Of a stretch of 64,000 nucleotides of DNA, positions 58,522 through 64,000 are shown piece by piece. Numbering within the stretch: the stretch's first letter is position 1; each line of letters starts with the position of its first letter. Under the pieces are notes generated by a model. It saw only the letters and a list, made by a program, of their open reading frames with translations, ran no database searches and was not told where the DNA came from. The DNA lies in contig NZ_JARUBM010000002.1 in the NCBI RefSeq assembly GCF_029626175.1, forward strand, positions 3,489,001 through 3,553,000, in the 5' to 3' direction. The stretch comes from Micromonospora sp. WMMD1082 (GTDB lineage Bacteria; Actinomycetota; Actinomycetes; Mycobacteriales; Micromonosporaceae). A program made the position numbers and the translations under genes.

Positions 58522-59082
58522 GTGGTGATCGAAGGAGTCCGGCTGGTGTTGGTGCGGCACGCGATACCGGTGGTCGATCCGGCGGTGCCGGCCGAACGTT
58601 GGCAACTCGGCCCGGCCGGTCGGGCTGCCGCCCGCGCGGTCCGACGACTCGTGCCCGGGCCGGCCTACTACGTGGCCAGCAGCGAACCGAAGGCCGTGCA
58701 GACCGTGCAGGAGATCGCCAGACACCGCCACGTCGTCACCGACGCCGCGCTGGGCGAGGTACGCCGCCCCCGCCAGTGGTCGGACACCTCCACCTACCGC
58801 GCCACCGCCCGCTCCTACATTCAGGGAGTCTGCCCCGAGGGATGGGAACCCCACGATCAGGTCGTCCACCGTTTCCACGAGGCCGTCATCCGCCATGCGG
58901 CGGCCGCAGCCGCCCTGGGCGCAACGCTGGTGGTCGGCACCCACGGGCTGGCGTCAACAATCTGGCTGGCCAGCAGACACCGCCTCGAACCCGACCCGGT
59001 CCCGTTCTGGGCGGCCCTACGCTTCCCCGACCTCATCGAGATCGACCTGCTACACGGCATCGTTCGGCGCCTCGGCGACTGA
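58522..59082 (+). CDS. histidine phosphatase superfamily protein
   Basis: A 186-residue phosphoglycerate-mutase-like protein. The catalytic RH is in LVLVRHAIPVVDP, with Ala in place of Gly of the usual RHG. The second Arg site appears as VASSEPKAVQT, where Glu-Pro-Lys replaces the typical xxxRA. The later His is in VVGTHGLASTIWLA. The start is GTG 58522 or 58525. It is probably a phosphatase on small molecules; changes around the phosphate pocket leave activity uncertain. Confidence 0.8.
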   Translation: MVIEGVRLVLVRHAIPVVDPAVPAERWQLGPAGRAAARAVRRLVPGPAYYVASSEPKAVQTVQEIARHRHVVTDAALGEVRRPRQWSDTSTYRATARSYIQGVCPEGWEPHDQVVHRFHEAVIRHAAAAAALGATLVVGTHGLASTIWLASRHRLEPDPVPFWAALRFPDLIEIDLLHGIVRRLGD

Positions 59083-59216
59083 ACGATCACCAGCGGGTAA
59101 CAGTCTCCCTGGAGTGCACTGATCTGCCGCAACCGGCGCGCCGTCCTTGCTGCTCGGTCGTGCCGTGGTCCGAAATTGGAAGGCGGCACTGATCTTCGCT
59201 GGCCATACTGGTGTCC

Positions 59217-59681
59217 ATGAAGCTTGCTGAGGCTCTTGCGCTGCGCGCGGATGCGGCGCGTCGCGCCGAACAACTCCGCGCCCGCATCGTCGCCAGCGCT
59301 CGACACCAGGAGGGTGAGACGCCTGCTGAGGACGCCGCGGCACTTCTGGTGGAGGCGGGCGAGGTGCTCGGGGAACTGGAGTCGCTGATTCGGCGGATCA
59401 ACCGCACGAACGCCGCCACCCTGGTTCAGGGTGGCACACTCACCGACGCGCTTGCCCGCCGCGACGTGCTGCGCCTGCGGCACAGCGTGGTCACGTCTGC
59501 CGCGGACGCCGCAGCCGGGGAGGGCCAGCGCGGGTTTCGGCAGTTGCGGTCGGAGCTGAAGATGATCCCGGCGCTGCCGGTGGCGCAGCTGCGTAGCCAG
59601 GCCGACGATCTCGCCCGGCAACTTCGCGAGGTCGACACGGTGATCCAGCGAACGAACTGGGAGGTCGACCTGCTGGACTGA
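59217..59681 (+). CDS. DIP1984 family protein
   Basis: A 154-residue helical protein: MKLAEALALRADAARRAEQL, RARIVASARHQEGETPAEDA, LIRRINRTNAATLVQGGTLT, then VIQRTNWEVDLLD at the end. This matches the DIP1984 (septicolysin-like) family in length and conserved RTN motifs. Function is unknown. There is no good ribosome site, so it may be leaderless or start at the GTG two codons upstream. Confidence 0.85.
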   Translation: MKLAEALALRADAARRAEQLRARIVASARHQEGETPAEDAAALLVEAGEVLGELESLIRRINRTNAATLVQGGTLTDALARRDVLRLRHSVVTSAADAAAGEGQRGFRQLRSELKMIPALPVAQLRSQADDLARQLREVDTVIQRTNWEVDLLD

Positions 59682-60067
59682 GGAGTTGCGGAGCAGGTAG
59701 CCGACGTGGAGGCGTGCACGAACCCGAGAGCCGGCGGGTAATCCGGTTCACTCCTGGCGCGCCGAGGGCAGGCGCAGGGGTTCGACTCCCCAGTACACAA
59801 CGCAGGCCCAGCACAGCACACAGGTAACGGCGCACAGGGCACGGCACACTACCGGGTGCAGATCCACGACGGCGAGGGTGGGACAGGGGCCAACCGCAAC
59901 CCATACAGATGCAGCTCGTTCCCTACAACGTTCGATGCCCGCACTGTCATGCCGCCGGGTGCGCACCGCTGGGCCGCTTGTCGCGGGGCCTAGATCCGTC
60001 CGTCCGACAGTCTCGCGAGCGAGCCGCATGGCGTGCCGCGGTGGCCCGCTCGTCATGGGATGAGCCT
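59682..60067. other. no gene recognised
   Basis: 386 bases. A T-arm-like GGGGTTCGACTCCCC lies near 59787-59801, but no acceptor or anticodon arm can be folded around it. Otherwise nothing is recognised. Confidence 0.4.
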
Positions 60068-60568
60068 CTACTGTGTCACCGAGGTCTGCCACGCCTCGGT
60101 GATACACAGCTCGTCGTAATCCCACCATCCATCGCGCTTGCCTGAGTCGAGCAAGTTGCGCACAAGCCGGAGGTCAGCGTCGGGTGGAACGTCGATTGCA
60201 GTCATCCCGAACATGCCGGTGCCACTGACGCCCAAAGCGCCGAATTTCTCCAGGATGGCCTCGGTACCAACATCGAGTGGACCGAGCGGACTGTCGGAGG
60301 CAAGTATCACTCGGATCGCGCAGTAACCGGATGCCTCGAGTTTCTCTCGCACCCAGAGCTGCCCGTCCTCTTCCCGCTCAACGCGAAAGACGTCACCCTT
60401 GGCGGCATTCAGCGCGGCCCACGGTGCAAACGGCAGCCGGACTCGGTCCGGCGAGAGCGCCTCGGCGCCCATCCCGAGGGCTGAGGCCGGCCCACCTGAC
60501 ATCGGGAACCAAACCCGCACCCGTTCCGCTGCTGCCGGGGTGACCCCGGCGTCTCCCGTCGAGGGCAT
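60068..60568 (-). CDS. DUF4265 family protein
   Basis: A 166-residue protein with VRVWFPMSGGPASALGMGAE at the start, VRLPFAPWAALNAAKGDVFR in the middle and REKLEASGYCAIRVIL following, the usual DUF4265 pattern. The rest folds as a small alpha/beta domain ending DYDELCITEAW. Common near immunity-like genes in actinomycetes; function unknown. Confidence 0.8.
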   Translation of the reverse strand: MPSTGDAGVTPAAAERVRVWFPMSGGPASALGMGAEALSPDRVRLPFAPWAALNAAKGDVFRVEREEDGQLWVREKLEASGYCAIRVILASDSPLGPLDVGTEAILEKFGALGVSGTGMFGMTAIDVPPDADLRLVRNLLDSGKRDGWWDYDELCITEAWQTSVTQ

Positions 60569-60764
60569 CGCTCAAGTTTGCCGCACAACACGGCCAGCGG
60601 CGTAAGACGAACAAGACCGGCTTCACTCTCATACCGCGAATCGCTCGCTACCCAGAGTCACGTTGAGCTCGGGCGACCGAACGCCCGGTCGTGGCCGGTG
60701 AGCGCGCGTGCTTCCCGAATGCTCGGCCGGGCGTTGCGGTTGGTGGCTGCTAGCGTTCGGCACC

Positions 60765-61523
60765 ATGTGGGCCGAGGAGATGGTGGCGGGGCGGCTGGCT
60801 TGGCGGCACGTCGCGTCCGGTGTGGTGTTTCGGGAGGTGCTGGGTGGGACCTTCCGGATGGGTCTGTCCGAGGCGGAGCTGGTGGCGGTACGCGTAATCG
60901 AGCGCGGTGGAGGAGTCGCGGACACTCTGGGGCCGTTTTTCGCCGGTGCGGGGGATGCCCAGCCGGTACGTGAGGTGCGGGTCGAGCCGTTCCTGATCGC
61001 TCGGCATCCGTTGACGGTCGCGCAGGTTCGGCATTGGTTGCCGGAGTACGAGGACGACTACGCCGACGTGGAGTCCGGCACGGCCCGGCTTGAGGATGAC
61101 CTGGATGACCTGCTCGACGTGCTGCCGTTCCGGCTGCCGAGCGAGGCGGAGTGGGAGTACGCAGCCCGAGCCGGCACCACCACCTTGACCTTCCGCGGCG
61201 ACGGGAAACCGGGCGAAGACCAGGTGCTCGACGACTTCGGTGATGAGCAGCGGACAGCCGCCGCCGAGAACGCGTTCGGGCTGGCCGCGATGGGCTCGGC
61301 GAACGAGATCTGCGCCGACGTGTGGATTCCGGGGTTCGCGGGCGCCCCGGCGGATGCCCGCCCACGCACCGGCGACGGTCCCAGAGCGGTACGCGGCGGT
61401 GCCGCCGACGTCTACCCGTGGCAGGGCTGCGACGAATGGCTGCTACTGCTTGCCACCACCCGGTACGAGCATGCCCAGTTCACCGCTGTCCGCCCGGTCG
61501 CACCACTGCCACCCCGCCAGTAG
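60765..61523 (+). CDS. SUMF1/formylglycine-type domain protein
   Basis: A 252-residue protein of the FGE-sulfatase fold used by EgtB/PvdO-type enzymes. It has REVLGGTFRMGLSEAELVAV, VEPFLIARHPLTVAQVRHWL, RLPSEAEWEYAARAGTTTLT and a C-terminal RGGAADVYPWQGCDEW that replaces the usual RGGSW. Active-site cysteine pairs of true FGE are not seen, so enzymatic function is unclear. ATG 60765 has almost no leader; TAGCGT about 15 bases upstream could be a -10 box of a leaderless transcript. Confidence 0.75.
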   Translation: MWAEEMVAGRLAWRHVASGVVFREVLGGTFRMGLSEAELVAVRVIERGGGVADTLGPFFAGAGDAQPVREVRVEPFLIARHPLTVAQVRHWLPEYEDDYADVESGTARLEDDLDDLLDVLPFRLPSEAEWEYAARAGTTTLTFRGDGKPGEDQVLDDFGDEQRTAAAENAFGLAAMGSANEICADVWIPGFAGAPADARPRTGDGPRAVRGGAADVYPWQGCDEWLLLLATTRYEHAQFTAVRPVAPLPPRQ

Positions 61524-61729
61524 CTCCCGCCGCCGGACGAGACAGATGCGCCTCAACGCGCAGAGGGATCAGCGCTCGCCACGAACGTCGTCGTGACGTG
61601 CTGGGTCCTCCGGCTCACGGCTCTGCCGAGAAGCGTGCGTCCGATCTTGGTGCTCGCGACGCAAGGTCGTGGTCCTGGTAGCGGAATCCGAGGAGGAACT
61701 CCACCGGACACACTACGCATTCAAAAGCC

Positions 61730-62645
61730 CTAGGCCGTGTTTCGTAGGGCTCGGAGCCATTGGTTGATGGCGGCGATGGTGAGGGTGGCTTCGTAGCGTA
61801 CGGCGAGTTTGTCGTACCTGGTGGCCATGGCGCGGTGTTGTTTGAGCTGGTTGATACCGCACTCCACGGCGTGACGCAGGCGGTAGACCTCGGGGTCAAA
61901 GGCGGGCGGACGTCCGCTTTTGGACCCTTTCGCCTTGCGGTGTGCGTCCTGGTCGGCCTTGCTCGGGATGCAGGCGCGGATGCCACGGGATCGCAGGTGG
62001 TCGCGGTTGGCCTTGGACGTGTACGCCTTGTCGGCCAGGACCGTGTCCGGCCGGGTCCGTGGCCGGCCACCACCGGTTCGGGTAACGCGGATCCGGGCCA
62101 ACACGGGGATGAACTGCGGGCTGTCGCCGCGCTGTCCGGCGGTCACCACCAGGGCCATCAGTTTGCGGCCTTGCTCGCAGGCCAGATGGGTCTTGGTGGT
62201 CCAGCAGCCCCTCGATCGGCCGAGCCCGTGATCTGCCAGCTCGGAATGCACACCACCAGGCGACTCCTTCTGCGCGTCGCCGTCACGGCGGGCTCCCGCC
62301 GCGTGTTGATGGGCGCGGCTGATGGTCGAGTCCACGCTCACCGTCCAGCCGATCATCCCCGCCGCATCCGCCCGCGCCTGCAACGAGGCGAGCAGCCGCG
62401 CCCAGACCCCGTCACGCTGCCAGCGCCGAAACCACCGATACAAGGTCTGCCACGGCGGGTACTGCGCGGGCACGTCGCGCCACGGCGATCCGGTCCGGAC
62501 CCGCCACCGGATGCCGTCGATGATCAGTCTCATGGTCCATCTACGCGGTCGAGCATGACCCGTTCCCTGCAGGCAGCAACGGCTCCAGCACCGCCCACTG
62601 CACATCGGTCAGGTCATGCCGCCTCGCTGCCGCTACGCTCGGCAC
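61730..62645 (-). pseudogene. IS5-family transposase, one frameshift
   Basis: From GTG 62645 the first frame gives [20 protein letters not shown] and LLPAGNGS. After a shift near 62570 the second continues [19 protein letters not shown], then [20 protein letters not shown]. The DDE parts are [40 protein letters not shown] and [22 protein letters not shown]427-group elements can use a programmed shift, but usually later in the gene, so this may be decay or an indel. The stop lies in the left terminal repeat. Confidence 0.8.
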
Positions 62646-62753
62646 GAGGTCTCCGGTGTGACGTTCAAGCTTGGTCGCTGAACCAACTACCGGAGACCTC
62701 TTCAATTAGCGACCACCGCCACGCCCCGACCACGACCCCCTACGAAACACGGC
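61734..62753 (-). mobile_element. IS5 family, IS427-group element
   Basis: A 1,020-base element with perfect 16-base terminal inverted repeats (GCCGTGTTTCGTAGGG at 61734 and its complement ending at 62753). It is flanked by the 4-base duplication CTAG (61730-61733 and 62754-62757). This target is typical of the IS427 group. The intact ends and duplication point to a recent insertion. Confidence 0.9.
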
Positions 62754-63116
62754 CTAGAACCGCTGTTATCAGCGGCCGGGGGCTTCTCCGTATGACGCGC
62801 CGCCGGCGGGCTCTACCCCCGGTGCCGTGAGGGAAGCGGCAGGCGTCGGCGGCGGACCTTGCGTCCGGCCCTGGTCGGCGGCGCGAGCGGCCTGCGAAGC
62901 CGGCCGCCTTGATCTCGTACAGAAAGTTCTCACACAGTGAGGAGATCAACCAGAGGCCATCGAGAACCTGACCTGCCGAACCACCATGCAGGCAACAGCG
63001 CACGCCTGTCGGATTCATGACTCAGCGTCCTGCCTGACCGACGTCCACTGACTGGCGAGTGACGCCAGGCTTCAACCGGTGCACAATGGTGAGCCAAGAC
63101 TCATGGAGGCTGGGCA
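62754..63116. other. no gene recognised; upstream of NACHT gene
   Basis: 363 bases between the IS5 element and the NACHT gene. No gene is seen. The last 60 bases hold GGAGG before the GTG. GC content falls noticeably from about 62900 rightward, marking the acquired segment. Confidence 0.45.
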
Positions 63117-64000
63117 GTGGATCTCGCCAAACTACTGGGACCGGCCATCGGAACACTCGTTCGAGTTGCCATCGAACGGCCCATAGGCGCAGGACTTACG
63201 AGAAGTCCAGTTTATCCCGAAGGCCGAGTCAAGCTTCCGGGCCGTCGACTGAACGGTCTAACCCGCTCACTCAGCGGAAAGTTGGCGGTCCAAGTCGGCG
63301 CAGCGCTCTCTGGGCTTCGCGAGATCGAGTTTGGCTCCCTTGGAGAAGACGACTGGGACTGCGTAGTCATTGCCGCATGCGACACCCTCGGGAAAATTCC
63401 AACGTTCACGGCCTCAAGTCTCCTGGCGATCGACTTGGACCCAGATCGCCTATATACACAAATCCGCAGGAGCGATTCCGATCGACCCGCAAAAGCAGCG
63501 TTGAGCGCCGAGGCAACGATCGCATATGAGCGCGTGCTGCGAGAGTGCTGCTGGCAGATCGTTGAGTTCATTACACGGCAGCCAGAGTTCACGCGTCGCG
63601 TACAGGTGGAGCTCGTACGTCGCACGGGAGAAATGGCTAACTCGCTCGAAAGACTCTCGGAAGACTCAGAGTCTCACGACCTCCTCGACTTCGAGAGAAG
63701 ATACTTGGAGTTGGTGCTCGACAAGCTCGACAGCCTGCAACTATTCGGTGTTACTCTACGGCACAGCGATGCTTACTCTTTGAGTACTGCCTATCTCAGT
63801 CTTAACGCATCCCCCGAGCAGGCGAAGCGACATAGCGGGCGTGCTGGCGCGGACCGGTTGAGAGTCCATGAAGCTTTAGCTGACGCCAAACGGGTTCTAA
63901 TACGAGGAGAAGCTGGTTCAGGAAAGACGACGTTACTGCAATGGCTGGCAGTTAACTCGGTACAGTCTCCCGAGAGCCTTCCGGAAGGATGGTCGGCGGG
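63117..64000 (+). CDS. NACHT NTPase, partial (runs off the right edge)
   Basis: Starts at GTG 63117, seven bases after GGAGG, and stays open to the window end (294 codons). The first 240 residues form a helical effector-type domain (AALSGLREIEFGSLGEDDWD; FTASSLLAIDLDPDRLYTQI; AYERVLRECCWQIVEFITRQ), in the style of NACHT N-terminal helical (NNH) domains. RVLIRGEAGSGKTTLLQWLA follows, with Walker A GEAGSGKTT at about 264-272. Walker B and the sensor lie outside. The DNA is less GC-rich, with codons such as TTA, CTA and ATA that are rare elsewhere here, indicating transfer. Probably a second antiphage NLR, unrelated to the one at 53525 outside the ATPase. Confidence 0.88.
   Translation, partial: MDLAKLLGPAIGTLVRVAIERPIGAGLTRSPVYPEGRVKLPGRRLNGLTRSLSGKLAVQVGAALSGLREIEFGSLGEDDWDCVVIAACDTLGKIPTFTASSLLAIDLDPDRLYTQIRRSDSDRPAKAALSAEATIAYERVLRECCWQIVEFITRQPEFTRRVQVELVRRTGEMANSLERLSEDSESHDLLDFERRYLELVLDKLDSLQLFGVTLRHSDAYSLSTAYLSLNASPEQAKRHSGRAGADRLRVHEALADAKRVLIRGEAGSGKTTLLQWLAVNSVQSPESLPEGWSA

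Noticed and set aside
59787..59801. tRNA T-arm-like sequence
   Set aside because: GGGGTTCGACTCCCC looks like a T arm, but no acceptor, D or anticodon stems can be folded around it.
1..64000. CRISPR array
   Set aside because: No set of regularly spaced repeats was found; the only regular repeats are the 20-base pair at 16658 and the in-gene GTCAC(C/G) run.
1..64000. antibiotic-type biosynthetic cluster
   Set aside because: The SDR, flavin-type and HD proteins are scattered and no core synthase (PKS, NRPS, terpene, RiPP maturase) is present.

Overview
The window is high-GC actinomycete DNA. Arg/Pro-rich shadow frames on every strand, GTG starts, AGGAGG-type ribosome sites, an Lsr2 protein, a DIP1984-family protein, a DUF4265 protein and actinomycete-type transposases all fit a filamentous actinobacterium, most likely Micromonosporaceae (an inference from gene flavour, not a search). 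Almost all of it is accessory DNA: a plasmid- or ICE-like gene array, a Tad-type pilus locus, two recognisable insertion sequences, a recombinase trio and two NACHT-type defence NTPases.

Layout. 1-2.4 kb is wreckage: a broken zinc-ribbon gene, a truncated glycosyltransferase abutting an ISAs1-type transposase tail, and two small chromosomal-style genes. 3.4-24.6 kb is a long rightward array of about two dozen short genes typical of actinobacterial conjugative elements. It includes an ArdC-like antirestriction protein, DUF2637-, DUF4192- and DUF3846-like proteins, a secreted NlpC/P60 wall hydrolase, two GGDEF proteins, a flavin-type oxidoreductase and a frameshifted sliding-clamp (DnaN-like) gene. 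The array is interrupted by a broken PemK-like gene and an ISL3-family IS (16.8-19.4 kb). No relaxase, FtsK/TraB translocase or replication initiator is seen, so the element probably extends beyond the window or is defective. 24.4-26.5 kb is a leftward ABC exporter operon. 26.9-30.1 kb holds a secreted protein, a tRNA with a UUC anticodon and a zinc-ribbon SDR enzyme.

30.8-42.0 kb is one leftward Tad/Flp-like operon: lipoprotein, secreted protein, SAF/CpaB, MinD/TadZ-like, TadA ATPase, TadB, TadC, Flp-like pilin, three TadE-like pseudopilins, a 945-residue LysM/BTAD membrane protein and a prepilin peptidase. Many of its genes overlap by 1-4 bases. 42.8-47.7 kb is a mixed region with a winged-helix regulator, DUF6308, an HD hydrolase, Lsr2 and an MFS transporter cut off at its 5' side. 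At 47.7-53.5 kb lie three coupled tyrosine-recombinase-type genes, the first broken by frameshifts, followed by a fourth short gene. Immediately downstream is a 943-residue nuclease-NACHT protein (53.5-56.4 kb). Small housekeeping-like genes and an IS427-group IS5 element follow, and a second, different NACHT protein runs off the right edge (63.1 kb to the end).

The least expected signals are structural. In the 3.4-24.2 kb array most gene starts sit 20-55 bases downstream of a perfect GC-rich stem-loop whose sequence differs every time. Several genes there are also preceded by tiny start-stop-coupled reading frames of 13-27 codons. One intergenic gap can form two mutually exclusive stems. Finally, the window has an unusual number of genes split by single-base shifts, which may reflect real decay of mobile DNA or residual assembly indels; reads are needed to tell.
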